In this document: piece by piece, positions 9,091 to 18,370 of the stretch
How the letters are laid out: each line of letters starts with the position of its first letter
How positions within the stretch are numbered: position 1 is the first letter of the stretch
Assembly (NCBI RefSeq): GCF_000374285.1
Contig: NZ_KB893940.1
Span: forward strand, 1 to 64,000
Direction: 5' to 3'
DNA: 64,000 bases
From: Actinobacillus capsulatus DSM 19761
GTDB taxonomy: Bacteria; Pseudomonadota; Gammaproteobacteria; Enterobacterales; Pasteurellaceae
Notes under the pieces: generated by a model
Seen by the model: only the letters and a program-made list of their open reading frames with translations
Told to the model about the DNA's origin: nothing
The model's database searches: none
Program-made: the position numbers and the translations under genes

Positions 9091-9124
9091 AACAAGCCGA
9101 GAAACATTTGTTTCTCGGCTTGTT
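9091..9124. repeat. Perfect 14 bp inverted repeat
   Basis: AACAAGCCGAGAAA and its exact complement are separated by six bases (CATTTG). It lies 13 bases after the ngt terminator. No strong T tract follows on the plus strand, so it may be a second terminator, an mRNA-protecting hairpin or an operator. Confidence 0.6.
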
Positions 9125-9251
9125 ATTGTTTGAATTCTGGTCAGATGAGTCTTGTTTTTCGAACCTTTTGATATGAATTAAGTCTTATGGAAAGCAAATG
9201 TTTATATAAACAATTTGTGATAGTAGTAACCTTTAAAATAAGGAATTAATA

Positions 9252-9452
9252 ATGAAATTTATGGTAAAAATACTTGCGGTTGCGGTATTGGCAACAACGG
9301 TTTCAGCGTGTAACGGCTTAACTAAATCACAACGTAATACGGCAATTGGCGCTGCAGTTGGTGGGGTAGCCGGTAATATGATTGGAAATTCTACCGGTGC
9401 AACCTTAGGTGGTGCTGCATTAGGTGGCGTTATCGGTAGTCAAATTAAATAA
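9252..9452 (+). CDS. Small glycine-zipper lipoprotein
   Basis: A 66-residue protein with a lipoprotein signal: hydrophobic VKILAVAVLATT and lipobox VSAC, lipidated cysteine at residue 20. The mature part is a glycine zipper (AIGAAVGGVAGNMIGNS then GGAALGGVIGSQIK), as in OsmB- and SlyB-like proteins, probably an envelope protein of the outer membrane. The start follows AAGGAATTAATA. It is a single-gene unit with a terminator behind it. The exact role is unknown. Confidence 0.78.
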   Translation: MKFMVKILAVAVLATTVSACNGLTKSQRNTAIGAAVGGVAGNMIGNSTGATLGGAALGGVIGSQIK

Positions 9453-9459
9453 TTCTTCA

Positions 9460-9500
9460 AATAAGACCAGTTGATTATAAATTAGCTGGTCTTATTTTTT
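9460..9500 (+). terminator. Intrinsic terminator of the glycine-zipper gene
   Basis: ATAAGACCAG / CTGGTCTTAT (10 bp, 14-base loop) is followed by a run of Ts, 8 bp after the stop codon. Confidence 0.88.
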
Positions 9501-9596
9501 GTACAAAAAGTTGCATAAATAAAACTATTTAATATAATTCGGACGTTTTGAAACGAAATTTAGATATTGAATATCGAAACTTTTCATGAGGAAAGT

Positions 9597-10358
9597 ATGT
9601 CAAAGAGAAATACGCAACAACGTCGCCACCTAATTGTAAAAATGGTACAAGAACAAGGAGAGGTGAGTGTTGAAACATTGGCAAGTTTCTTCGAAACGTC
9701 TGAAGTGACGATTCGTAAGGATTTAACCGCTTTAGAAGAAAGCGGTTTGTTATTACGTCGCTATGGTGGAGCAGTAAAAATTCCATCGGAAATGATAGAA
9801 GATAGTAACGAGCAACTTTCAAAACAAAAATTAGCGATTGCGAATGAAGCGGTAAAACATATTCGAGATCATAATCGTATCATCATTGATAGCGGTAGCA
9901 CGACCGGAGCAATGGTAAAAGCCTTGTATCAAACCGGTCTAGTGATTATGACGAACTCATTAGCATTAGCAACCGAATTAACCATGCTTGATAATGAGCC
10001 TACGGTTTTGATGACCGGCGGTACTTGGGATACACGTTCTGATTCATTTCAAGGTAAAGTTGCTGAGCAAGTACTACGTTCTTACGATTTTGACCAACTA
10101 TTTATTGGCGCAGATGGTTTGGATTTAGCACGTGGTACCACAACATTTAATGAACTCGTAGGCTTAAGCCAAGTAATGGCGGAGGTTTCTCGAGAAGTTA
10201 TCGTCTTAATTGAGTCTCAAAAGATGGGGCGTAAAATGCCAAATCTTGAGCTTGAGTGGAAAGGCGTGAATAAATTGATCACTGATGCCGATATTGATGA
10301 GGAAATTAAAAAGACCATCGAATCGTATGGTATAGAAGTGATTGTAGCGCGTGATTAA
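9597..10358 (+). CDS. DeoR/GlpR-family regulator (SrlR-like)
   Basis: A 253-residue DeoR-family repressor. The N-terminal winged helix is about 5-58 (VETLASFFETSEVTIRKDLTALEESGLLLRRYGGAV). The effector domain has the family motifs DSGSTTGAMVKAL (about 98-110) and IGADGLDLARGTTTFNE (about 174-190). The last motif resembles SrlR/GutR and glmS-linked DeoR proteins. I chose the ATG at 9597 because GAGGAAAG precedes it; a TTG 30 bases upstream has no such site. It lies 122 bp before glmS in the same direction and may control amino-sugar genes, which is inference from context. Confidence 0.85.
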   Translation: MSKRNTQQRRHLIVKMVQEQGEVSVETLASFFETSEVTIRKDLTALEESGLLLRRYGGAVKIPSEMIEDSNEQLSKQKLAIANEAVKHIRDHNRIIIDSGSTTGAMVKALYQTGLVIMTNSLALATELTMLDNEPTVLMTGGTWDTRSDSFQGKVAEQVLRSYDFDQLFIGADGLDLARGTTTFNELVGLSQVMAEVSREVIVLIESQKMGRKMPNLELEWKGVNKLITDADIDEEIKKTIESYGIEVIVARD

Positions 10359-10480
10359 GCGAGCAAATAATAAACAGTGTCAATGGTCGTATTTTGATGG
10401 AATTGGCACATCAGAATCACCGCTTATTACCCGTTACCCAGTTATTTATTATTTTTTAACTTTAACATAGGAAAGATATT

Positions 10481-12313
10481 ATGTGCGGAATTGTAGGTGC
10501 AGTAGCACAACGCGACGTAGCTAACATTTTAGTAGATGGTTTACACCGCTTAGAGTATCGTGGTTACGACTCTGCGGGTGTTGCAGTTCTAAACGAAGAA
10601 CACAATATGCAAATTGTTCGTCGTGTAGGTAAAGTAAAAGCATTGGACGATGCGATTTCTGCAAACCCATTAATCGGTGGTACAGGTATTGCTCACACCC
10701 GTTGGGCAACTCACGGTGAGCCATCTGAAACCAATGCTCACCCTCATCGTAGCAGTAAAATTGCAGTAGTACATAACGGTATCATTGAAAATTACGAAGA
10801 ATTAAAAGTGGTTTTACAAGAGCGTGGTTATGTATTCCAGTCGCAAACTGACACTGAAGTAATCGCTCACTTAGTTGAGTGGGAACTCCGTACATCAAGT
10901 TCTTTATTAGAAGCGGTTCAAAAAACAGTAGTTCAATTACGTGGTGCATACGGTACCGTAGTAATGAATCAAGATGATCCGTCTCGTTTAATTGTTGCGC
11001 GTTCTGGCAGCCCATTAGTTATCGGTTATGGTGTTGGCGAAAACTTCTTGGCATCAGACCCATTAGCATTATTAAGCGTAACTCGTCGTTTTGCTTACCT
11101 TGAAGAAGGTGATGTAGCGGAAATTACTCGTCACACTGTAGATATCTATAGCCGTGACGGTCAAAAAGTTGAACGTGAAATTCACGAAGGTAACTTCGAA
11201 GCGGATGCTGCAGACAAAGGCCCATACCGTCACTATATGCAGAAAGAAATTTTCGAACAACCGGTAGCAATCATGAATACCTTAGATGGTCGTATCGAAA
11301 ACGGTAAAGTGAAAATTGATGCAATTGGTCCAAATGCGGCAGAAATCTTATCAAAAGTTGAACATGTGCAAATCGTAGCTTGTGGTACTTCTTACAATGC
11401 GGGTATGGTTGCTCGTTACTGGTTTGAAGCTATCGCTGGCGTGAGCTGTGACGTTGAAATCGCGTCTGAGTTCCGTTACCGTAAATTCGTAACTCGTCCG
11501 AATAGTTTATTAATTACGCTTTCACAATCAGGTGAAACTGCGGACACATTAGCGGCATTACGTTTAGCGAAAGAATCTGGCTATATGTCTGCAATGACGA
11601 TTTGTAACGTAGCAAGTTCTTCACTTGTTCGTGAGTCTGATTTCGCATTTATGACGAAAGCGGGTGTTGAAATCGGTGTTGCATCGACTAAAGCATTTAC
11701 GACTCAGTTAACTTGTATGCTTCTTTTAAATGTAGCGATTGGTCGCTTAAAAGGCACGGTATCTGAAGAGCAAGAACACCACATTGTTCAAGCATTACAG
11801 CGTTTACCTGCGCAAATTGAAAGTGCGTTAGTGTTTGATAAAGCAATCGAGAAATTATCTGAAGACTTCGCAGATAAACACCATACTTTATTCTTAGGTC
11901 GTGGTGAGTACTATCCGATTGCAATGGAGTCTGCATTAAAATTAAAAGAGATTTCATACATCCACGCAGAGGCGTATGCAGCGGGTGAGTTAAAACACGG
12001 TCCGTTAGCATTAATCGACAGTGAAATGCCGGTAGTGGTAGTTGCACCGGAAAATGATTTACTTGAAAAAGTGAAATCAAATATCGAAGAAGTGCGTGCA
12101 CGTGGTGGTCAATTATATGTATTCGCAGATCACGAAGCAGGCTTTGAAGAAACAACAGGTTTCAAAACTATCGTGTTACCACGTGTTGATGAAGTTACGG
12201 CACCAATCTTCTACACAGTGCCGTTACAATTACTTTCATACCACATCGCATTAATTAAAGGTACGGACGTTGACCAACCTCGTAACCTTGCGAAAGCGGT
12301 AACTGTTGAGTAA
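10481..12313 (+). CDS. glmS: Glucosamine-6-phosphate synthase, isomerising
   Basis: A 610-residue GlmS, normal length. It makes glucosamine-6-phosphate from fructose-6-phosphate and glutamine, the first step to UDP-GlcNAc for peptidoglycan and lipid A. The glutaminase domain (1-240) begins MCGIVGAV with the nucleophile Cys2 and has [14 protein letters not shown] (about 69-82). Two SIS sugar-isomerase domains follow, with CGTSYNAG (about 305), [10 protein letters not shown] (about 350) and the C-terminal [15 protein letters not shown]. The gene lies between a DeoR regulator and the mtl operon and has its own terminator. No glmS ribozyme or GlmZ-like site was recognised upstream. Confidence 0.98.
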   Translation: MCGIVGAVAQRDVANILVDGLHRLEYRGYDSAGVAVLNEEHNMQIVRRVGKVKALDDAISANPLIGGTGIAHTRWATHGEPSETNAHPHRSSKIAVVHNGIIENYEELKVVLQERGYVFQSQTDTEVIAHLVEWELRTSSSLLEAVQKTVVQLRGAYGTVVMNQDDPSRLIVARSGSPLVIGYGVGENFLASDPLALLSVTRRFAYLEEGDVAEITRHTVDIYSRDGQKVEREIHEGNFEADAADKGPYRHYMQKEIFEQPVAIMNTLDGRIENGKVKIDAIGPNAAEILSKVEHVQIVACGTSYNAGMVARYWFEAIAGVSCDVEIASEFRYRKFVTRPNSLLITLSQSGETADTLAALRLAKESGYMSAMTICNVASSSLVRESDFAFMTKAGVEIGVASTKAFTTQLTCMLLLNVAIGRLKGTVSEEQEHHIVQALQRLPAQIESALVFDKAIEKLSEDFADKHHTLFLGRGEYYPIAMESALKLKEISYIHAEAYAAGELKHGPLALIDSEMPVVVVAPENDLLEKVKSNIEEVRARGGQLYVFADHEAGFEETTGFKTIVLPRVDEVTAPIFYTVPLQLLSYHIALIKGTDVDQPRNLAKAVTVE

Positions 12314-12330
12314 TCAATCTATTTCACTTA

Positions 12331-12366
12331 AGTCTTTGAGCGAAAGCTCAGAGGCTTTTTTCTTTT
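12331..12366 (+). terminator. glmS intrinsic terminator
   Basis: AGTCTTTGAGC and GCTCAGAGGCT form an 11-base stem with one mismatch and a GAAA loop, followed by about ten Ts, 17 bp after the glmS stop. Confidence 0.92.
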
Positions 12367-12369
12367 TTT

Positions 12370-12448
12370 AAGCGGTTAAATTTTAGGATTTTTTTGCAAA
12401 TAAACGCATTTAAATTGCTTGTAAAAAAATCCTGAAATTAGACCGCTT
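12370..12448. repeat. Long USS inverted pair between glmS and mtlA
   Basis: AAGCGGTTAAATTTTAGGAT followed by a T run at 12370-12399 is answered by an A run, ATCCTGAAATTAGACCGCTT at 12421-12448, giving arms of about 28 bases with a few mismatches and an AT-rich centre. It lies immediately after the glmS terminator and before the CRP sites; probably a back-up terminator built from two uptake words. Confidence 0.7.
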
Positions 12449-12460
12449 GTTTGTTGAAGT

Positions 12461-12476
12461 TGTGATGTAGATCACA
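12461..12476. promoter_or_regulatory. CRP site 1 upstream of mtlA
   Basis: TGTGATGTAGATCACA is a perfect TGTGA-N6-TCACA cAMP-CRP operator. It is the most upstream of three, 188 bp before the mtlA start codon. Confidence 0.88.
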
Positions 12477-12501
12477 GTTTTAAAAAGTGTATTTATATAA
12501 G

Positions 12502-12517
12502 TGTGATCTATCTCACA
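12502..12517. promoter_or_regulatory. CRP site 2 upstream of mtlA
   Basis: TGTGATCTATCTCACA is a second perfect TGTGA-N6-TCACA site; its centre is 41 bp from site 1, close to four helical turns. Confidence 0.88.
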
Positions 12518-12544
12518 CTTTTCAGAAATTAAGAAAAAATTTAA

Positions 12545-12560
12545 TGTGATCGAGTTCACA
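12545..12560. promoter_or_regulatory. CRP site 3 upstream of mtlA
   Basis: TGTGATCGAGTTCACA is a third perfect match, centred 43 bp from site 2 and about 104 bp before the mtlA start. The three sites lie on roughly the same face of the helix and should give strong catabolite control of mtlADR. Confidence 0.87.
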
Positions 12561-12655
12561 AATTCAATAGAAACATTTTGGTAACTTTAAGAACAGGTGC
12601 TAATTTATGCACAGATTTTAATCCTTTTTCTCTACACTGTTGTTCAGGAGCAGTT

Positions 12656-14548
12656 ATGTCTAATCTTAAAGTTAAAGTCCAAAGTTTTGGGCGTTTCTTA
12701 TCAAATATGGTGATGCCGAATATCGGGGCTTTCATCGCATGGGGTTTTATTACCGCATTATTTATTCCTACCGGTTGGTTGCCAAATGAAAGTTTAGGTA
12801 AACTTGTCGGCCCGATGATTACCTATTTATTACCGCTATTAATCGGTTATAGCGGTGGCCGTTTAGCTGGTGGTGAACGAGGTGCAGTTGTAGGTGCAAT
12901 CACTACAATGGGTATCATTGTCGGTTCTGAAATTCCAATGTTCTTAGGTGCAATGATTGTTGGTCCTCTTGGCGGCTGGGCAATCAAAACATTCGATAAA
13001 GCAATCGAAGGGAAAGTGAAAAGCGGTTTTGAGATGTTAGTCAATAACTTTTCAGCCGGTATTATCGGTATGTTATTAGCGCTACTTTCATTTAGCTTTA
13101 TCGGTGGTATTGTTACTTCGCTTTCAGATTTATTAGCTGCGGGCGTAAGAGCGTTAGTGGATGCTAACTTACTTGCGTTAACATCGGTGATTGTTGAGCC
13201 GGCGAAAATTTTATTCTTAAATAATGCAATCAACCACGGTATCTTCTCACCGCTTGGTATTCAAGAATCTTCAGAATTAGGTAAATCAATTTTCTTCTTA
13301 ATTGAAGCGAATCCGGGCCCAGGTTTAGGTATCTTGATTGCTTATATGTTATTCGGTAAAGGTTCTGCAAAAAATACTGCAAGTTCTGCATCAATCATTC
13401 ACTTCTTCGGTGGTATTCACGAAATTTACTTCCCGTATGTATTAATGAATCCTCGTTTAATCCTTGCAGTAATTGCGGGTGGTGCAACAGGCGTATTAAC
13501 CAATACATTATTAGGCGGCGGTTTAGTTTCACCGGCTTCTCCGGGGTCAATCATTGCGGTATTAGCAATGACACCGGCAGGTGCGCATTTAGCGGTAATT
13601 GCTTCGGTGATTCTTTCATGTGTGGTAACTTTTGTGATTGCGTCTGTATTACTCAAGATGCAAAAAGATGAAGGTTCTGAAGATGCGTTAGAAAGCGCAC
13701 AAGCGGAAATGGCGGCAATGAAAGCACAAAGCAAAGGCGGTGCTGTTGCGGCGGATGCAGCGGTTGCAGGTGATTTCAGCAATGTACGTAAAATTTATGT
13801 GTCTTGTGATGCGGGCATGGGTTCAAGCGCAATGGGTGCAAGCATGTTACGCAAAAAAGTACAAGCGGCAGGTTTAAATGTCGAAGTACAAAACGTAGCT
13901 ATTAATGATTTACCACAAGACGCTCAATTAGTGGTAACCCACAAAGACTTAACCGCACGTGCGCAAAAACAAGTACCGGCCGCACAACATTTATCACTTA
14001 ATAACTTCTTAGACGGCGTTTTCTATGACGGTTTAGTGGCAAAACTTACCGCAAACAGCACAGACAAAGTGATTCCGGTTGAAGTTGTGCCGCAAGTGGC
14101 AACCGAACGAGGCGGTTTAAATGTGACCGAGGATCAAATCTTCTTAAATCTAACTGCACGTACCAAAGAAGAGGCGATTCAATTTGCCGGTGAACAACTT
14201 GTAAAATTAGGTTTTGCTGAAGCGGATTATGTACCGGCAATGTTTGAACGTGAACAACAAGTTTCAACTTACTTAGGTGAGGGTATTGCGGTTCCTCATG
14301 GTACGATTGCGGCAAAAGATAAAGTATTAAAAACCGGTATCGTGTTCTGCCAATATCGTGAAGGCGTGCGTTTTACTGACGAAGAAGACGGTGTGGCGAA
14401 ATTAGTTATCGGTATCGCGGCACGTAATAACGAACACATCCAAGTCGTAAGTGCGATCACTAATGCGTTAGATGATGAGAAAACCATGGAAATTCTCACA
14501 TTAACCGATGATCCGCAAAAAGTATTACGCTTATTAAAAGGCGAATAA
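12656..14548 (+). CDS. mtlA: Mannitol PTS permease, EIICBA
   Basis: A 630-residue mannitol-specific PTS enzyme II that imports D-mannitol as mannitol-1-phosphate. The membrane IIC domain covers about 1-340, with the substrate-site segment [17 protein letters not shown]. The IIB domain (about 372-470) carries the phosphorylated cysteine Cys384 in [14 protein letters not shown], the same number as in E. coli MtlA. The IIA domain (about 485-630) has the phospho-histidine His548 in [10 protein letters not shown]. The ATG at 12656 is chosen because CAGGAGCAG precedes it and gives the family start; an in-frame GTG at 12578 would add 26 atypical residues. It leads mtlADR behind three CRP sites. Confidence 0.97.
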   Translation: MSNLKVKVQSFGRFLSNMVMPNIGAFIAWGFITALFIPTGWLPNESLGKLVGPMITYLLPLLIGYSGGRLAGGERGAVVGAITTMGIIVGSEIPMFLGAMIVGPLGGWAIKTFDKAIEGKVKSGFEMLVNNFSAGIIGMLLALLSFSFIGGIVTSLSDLLAAGVRALVDANLLALTSVIVEPAKILFLNNAINHGIFSPLGIQESSELGKSIFFLIEANPGPGLGILIAYMLFGKGSAKNTASSASIIHFFGGIHEIYFPYVLMNPRLILAVIAGGATGVLTNTLLGGGLVSPASPGSIIAVLAMTPAGAHLAVIASVILSCVVTFVIASVLLKMQKDEGSEDALESAQAEMAAMKAQSKGGAVAADAAVAGDFSNVRKIYVSCDAGMGSSAMGASMLRKKVQAAGLNVEVQNVAINDLPQDAQLVVTHKDLTARAQKQVPAAQHLSLNNFLDGVFYDGLVAKLTANSTDKVIPVEVVPQVATERGGLNVTEDQIFLNLTARTKEEAIQFAGEQLVKLGFAEADYVPAMFEREQQVSTYLGEGIAVPHGTIAAKDKVLKTGIVFCQYREGVRFTDEEDGVAKLVIGIAARNNEHIQVVSAITNALDDEKTMEILTLTDDPQKVLRLLKGE

Positions 14549-14554
14549 GTTAGC

Positions 14555-14578
14555 TCCCCCACGTAAGTGGGGGATTTT
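14555..14578 (+). terminator. mtlA-mtlD intercistronic hairpin
   Basis: TCCCCCAC / GTGGGGGA with a GTAA tetraloop, followed by TTTT, 6 bp after the mtlA stop. A GC-rich 8 bp stem inside an operon suggests partial termination or 3'-end protection of the mtlA message. A single USS (CAAGCGGTC) follows at about 14585. Confidence 0.65.
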
Positions 14579-14633
14579 CGCTTGCAAGCGGTCAATTTTT
14601 TCAAATATTTTACAAATTAAAGAGGAACATAGA

Positions 14634-15773
14634 ATGAACGCATTACATTTTGGTGCAGGTAATATCGGTCGTGGCTTTATCGGTAAATTATTGGCGGATT
14701 CTGGCGTTTTCGTCACCTTTGCTGACATCAATCAAACTCAGATTGATCAAATTAACCAAAACAAACAATACGGCGTAAAAATCGTAGGCGATGCGAGCCG
14801 TGTTGAAGTGGTAAAAAATATTGCGGCGATCAACTCAAAAGATGAAGCGGCAGTGATCGAACAAGTGAAAAGTGTTGAGTTGATTACTACTGCGGTTGGC
14901 CCGAATGTATTAGGTTTTATTGCACCATTATTTGCCCAAGCGTTAGCAGCACGTTTAGAAGCGGGTAACACCCAACCGTTAAATATTATTGCTTGTGAAA
15001 ATATGGTGCGTGGTACGAGTTTCTTTAAAGCAAAAATCTTTGAAAATTTAACCGCTTCTCAACAGGCGGAAATTGAAAAATTTGTCGGTTTTGTGGATTC
15101 GGCAGTAGATAGAATCGTACCGCCGGCGGAATTAAACGAAGCGGATCCGTTAGAAGTGACGGTAGAAGAGTTTAGCGAATGGATTGTGGATAAAACCCAG
15201 TTCAAAGGTCAAATTCCGGATATTAAAGGTATGGAATTAACCGATAACTTAATGGCGTTTGTTGAGCGTAAATTATTCACTTTAAATACAGGTCATTTAA
15301 TTTCTGCCTATTTAGGTAAACAAGCCGGTGTGAAATGGATTAAAGAAGCGATTGCAATCGACAGCGTGAAAGCGGCAGTAAAAGCGACGATGGAAGAAAG
15401 CGGTGCTGTATTAATTAAACGTTATAGTTTTGACCCGCAAGCGCACGCTGCTTATATCGAAAAAATCTTAAAACGTTTTGCTAATCCGTACTTAAATGAT
15501 GATGTAAACCGTGTAGGTCGTGAGCCGATTCGTAAACTTAGCCCGAACGATCGTTTAATTAAACCGCTCTTAGGCACGTTAGAATACGGCTTACCGCATA
15601 AAAACCTCGTCAATGGTGTGGTAATGGCTCTACAATATCGTAATGAAGAAGACCCGCAAGCGGTCGAATTAGCACAATTTATTGCAGATAACGGAGTAGC
15701 GGCGGCAGTTGAGAAATATACCGGTTTAACAAACCAAGAGGTGATTGATCAAATTGTTGCGTTATATAACTAA
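14634..15773 (+). CDS. mtlD: Mannitol-1-phosphate 5-dehydrogenase
   Basis: A 379-residue long-chain polyol dehydrogenase. It oxidises mannitol-1-phosphate to fructose-6-phosphate with NAD. The start [20 protein letters not shown] is the NAD-binding Rossmann motif; [15 protein letters not shown] (about 221-235) holds the conserved Asn and His of the C-terminal domain. Length equals the family. AGAGGAACATAG precedes the ATG. It lies 85 bp after mtlA and overlaps mtlR by one base. Confidence 0.97.
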   Translation: MNALHFGAGNIGRGFIGKLLADSGVFVTFADINQTQIDQINQNKQYGVKIVGDASRVEVVKNIAAINSKDEAAVIEQVKSVELITTAVGPNVLGFIAPLFAQALAARLEAGNTQPLNIIACENMVRGTSFFKAKIFENLTASQQAEIEKFVGFVDSAVDRIVPPAELNEADPLEVTVEEFSEWIVDKTQFKGQIPDIKGMELTDNLMAFVERKLFTLNTGHLISAYLGKQAGVKWIKEAIAIDSVKAAVKATMEESGAVLIKRYSFDPQAHAAYIEKILKRFANPYLNDDVNRVGREPIRKLSPNDRLIKPLLGTLEYGLPHKNLVNGVVMALQYRNEEDPQAVELAQFIADNGVAAAVEKYTGLTNQEVIDQIVALYN

Positions 15774-16297
15774 TGCCATATTCAGATAATTTTATCGAAC
15801 AGTTAAGCGAGGTGAGTTCATTACGAGGTTTCCTCGCACTGGCGACCAATCAATTCGCCCGGAATGTTGATCGTCTGATTCAGCGAGTTTTTCGTAAAGG
15901 GGATTTTGCATTGAAATCGGTGGTGGATTCTTTATTTGAGTATCAAGGACCATTAGCGGAGCTACCTGTTCGTCTAAAATTATTACTCGGTTTAGGTGTT
16001 GTTTCTGCTGAGGTGTTTGAAGATATTACGTTGTTTATCGAATTAAAACAGTATCTGAGTGATGAGGTGGAAGAGTTACCCTTTTCTCATCCGGCAATTG
16101 TGCAGTTTGCCAAAGACCTACACCATATTGATTTCGCACCAGCGGCAGAGATGTTAAAACATCAAGTTGCTGGAGAGAATAAGGACTCAATGTTGTTTCA
16201 AATGCAGCAGATTCGTTTAGAGCGGATAATGCGCTCTAGCCTGATTCTTGCCATTACTGAAATTAACGAAAAGCTGAATGTAGAAAGCCCACTGTAG
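15773..16297 (+). CDS. mtlR: Mannitol operon repressor MtlR
   Basis: A 174-residue all-helical MtlR protein (ATNQFARNVDRLIQ, LFEYQGPLAELPVRLKLLLGLG). In E. coli MtlR represses mtlADR but has no clear DNA-binding motif, and none is visible here. The ATG overlaps the mtlD stop (TAATG), so it is translationally coupled and last in the operon. Confidence 0.9.
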   Translation: MPYSDNFIEQLSEVSSLRGFLALATNQFARNVDRLIQRVFRKGDFALKSVVDSLFEYQGPLAELPVRLKLLLGLGVVSAEVFEDITLFIELKQYLSDEVEELPFSHPAIVQFAKDLHHIDFAPAAEMLKHQVAGENKDSMLFQMQQIRLERIMRSSLILAITEINEKLNVESPL

Positions 16298-16317
16298 TAT
16301 GATGATTTTTCTGAATG

Positions 16318-16353
16318 AAAAGCCGGAGATTTGATTAATCTCCGGCTTTTTTT
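16318..16353 (+). terminator. mtl operon terminator
   Basis: AAAAGCCGGAGAT and ATCTCCGGCTTTT form a perfect 13 bp stem with a 7-base loop and trailing Ts, 20 bp after mtlR. Confidence 0.95.
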
Positions 16354-16400
16354 ATTCACAAGCGGTATAATTTGAACAATATTTTGCAAAGGGGAATAGT

Positions 16401-18266
16401 ATGCAGAATTTTGTTAGTCATTTACCTGCTTTTTTGCAATATCCGTTATTTTGGGTATTAGTATTACTTGCGATAGCGGTTGGCTTATTTATTCAGAATA
16501 AATTGCGAATGGATATTGTCGCCTTGTTGGTGATGTTAGGCTTTGGCTTAACCGGTCTATTAACTACCCAAGAAATTTTTGCTGGTTTGAGTGATCCGAA
16601 TATTGTCTTGCTGGCTTTGTTATATGTAGTGGGGGAATCGTTGTCTCGTACGGGGGTTGCGTATCATATTAGTGATTGGCTGATGCGGGTGGCGGGTTCT
16701 AGCGAAACTAAAGTATTAGTCTTGATGATGCTATCGATCGGGTTGTTGGGTGCATTTATGAGTTCGACTGGCATTGTTGCTATTTTTATTCCCGTAGCAT
16801 TGGCGATTTGTGCCGGCATGAATATTTCTCCGCGGCGTATGATGATGCCGCTCAGTATTGCCGGCTTGATTAGTGGTATGATGACCTTAATTGCCACTGC
16901 ACCTAACTTAGTCACGCATGCGGAATTAGTTAAAGCCGGCTACCAAGGGTTTGGTTTTTTTAGTTTTACACCGATTGGTTTGGTTGTTCTGCTATTAGGT
17001 ATTCTATATATGCTAATTGCTCGCCATTGGTTGGATAACGGTGATGTACAAGTGCTGGCTAAAGACGATAACAGTATGTCGCATTTAATTCAGGAATATC
17101 AATTGCACGGGCGGGCCAAGATGGTGATTTTGCAAGAAGACTCGCCGTTTATCGGTAAGACGATGGACGAGCTAAAATTGCGTTCGTTATATCGGATGAA
17201 TGTGATTGCTATCCAACGCTATAAAAATTTCCGTTCACAAATTATGGCGGCATTCGGTAACGATCAATTGCAAGCCAAAGACATTCTACTGATGGATATC
17301 GGCATTGATGAAGAAGCTTTTGCGATGTTATGTGAGGAATGCAAATTACAGCGCATTGAATTAAAAGGCGAATATTTTTCTACACACGCTAAATCGGTGG
17401 GAATGGCGGAATTTGCGGTGATGCCGGAAACTGAAAGTATCGGTAAAACGGTACAACAGTTAAATTTTCGTTCGACGTATGGCTTAAGCGTGGTAGGTAT
17501 TAAGCGAGAAGACCGCATTCTACAAGAAAATCTACTCACCGAATCAGTGAAGGCCGGTGATGTGCTGTTAGTAATGGGCGTTTGGCAAAAAATCATTACG
17601 CTTGAAAAATATAATAAGGATTTATTTTTACTCGGTATGCCGAAAGAAGGAAAACAAATCGCACCGGCGGCAAGCCAAGCGCCTTATGCGTTGTTTTCTG
17701 TTGGGTTAATGGTGATACTAATGATCAGTGGTTTGGTGCCGAATGTGCTGGCGGCTTTGATTTGTTGCTTATTACTCGGTAAGTTTCGCTGTATTGATAT
17801 GAAGAGTGCTTATGACTCCATTCATATTCCGAGTCTGTTATTAATTGTCGGTATGATGCCGTTTTCAACTGCCATGCAAAAAACGGGGGGCGTATCGTTA
17901 ATCGTAGAAGAATTTTTAGCGCTTACCGGCGGGGAAAGTACGCATTATAGTTTGGTGTTAGGCGGTTTATTTGTGCTTACTGCATTAGTTGGGCTGTTTA
18001 TTTCGAATACGGCAACCGCAATCTTAATGGCGCCGATTGCAATTGAAGTAGCGAAACAATTGGGCTATTCACCGATTGCATTTGTGATGGTGATTACGAT
18101 TGCATCCTCGGCGGCATTTATGACACCGATATCTTCGCCGGTCAACACCATGGTGATTGCGCCAGCCGGTTATCGGTTTATGGATTTTGTGAAAGTCGGT
18201 GTACCGTTCACATTATTAGTAATGGGCGTAACGATATGGTTAGTTCCGTTATTATTTCCGTTGTAG
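16401..18266 (+). CDS. SLC13/DASS-type transporter with two TrkA-C domains, copy 1
   Basis: A 621-residue inner-membrane transporter of the sodium-dicarboxylate/sulfate type, with the layout of E. coli YfbS. The first membrane half is about 12-212 (FMSSTGIVAIFIPVALAIC, LIATAPNLVTHAEL), then two soluble TrkA-C (RCK-C) domains (about 225-310 and 320-405), then the second membrane half (about 425-621, ISNTATAILMAPIAIEVAKQ, SSPVNTMVIAPAGYRF). The SNT-type motifs mark the paired substrate and sodium sites. The substrate is not known to me. It is followed by a close paralogue. A word AAGCGGTATAATT 40 bp upstream combines a USS core with a -10-like box. Confidence 0.85.
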   Translation: MQNFVSHLPAFLQYPLFWVLVLLAIAVGLFIQNKLRMDIVALLVMLGFGLTGLLTTQEIFAGLSDPNIVLLALLYVVGESLSRTGVAYHISDWLMRVAGSSETKVLVLMMLSIGLLGAFMSSTGIVAIFIPVALAICAGMNISPRRMMMPLSIAGLISGMMTLIATAPNLVTHAELVKAGYQGFGFFSFTPIGLVVLLLGILYMLIARHWLDNGDVQVLAKDDNSMSHLIQEYQLHGRAKMVILQEDSPFIGKTMDELKLRSLYRMNVIAIQRYKNFRSQIMAAFGNDQLQAKDILLMDIGIDEEAFAMLCEECKLQRIELKGEYFSTHAKSVGMAEFAVMPETESIGKTVQQLNFRSTYGLSVVGIKREDRILQENLLTESVKAGDVLLVMGVWQKIITLEKYNKDLFLLGMPKEGKQIAPAASQAPYALFSVGLMVILMISGLVPNVLAALICCLLLGKFRCIDMKSAYDSIHIPSLLLIVGMMPFSTAMQKTGGVSLIVEEFLALTGGESTHYSLVLGGLFVLTALVGLFISNTATAILMAPIAIEVAKQLGYSPIAFVMVITIASSAAFMTPISSPVNTMVIAPAGYRFMDFVKVGVPFTLLVMGVTIWLVPLLFPL

Positions 18267-18282
18267 TTTGCGTCCATTAGCT

Positions 18283-18319
18283 AAAAAGCCTGTGATTTTT
18301 ATGATCACAGGCTTTTTTT
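18283..18319 (+). terminator. Terminator between the two SLC13 paralogues
   Basis: AAAAAGCCTGTGAT and ATCACAGGCTTTTT form a perfect 14 bp stem with a 7-base loop and T tail, 16 bp after copy 1. The two paralogues are therefore probably separate transcripts. Confidence 0.93.
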
Positions 18320-18370
18320 AGTAGCATGAAGCGGTATAATTCGGCGGATTTTTTACAATAAGAGAGAATT

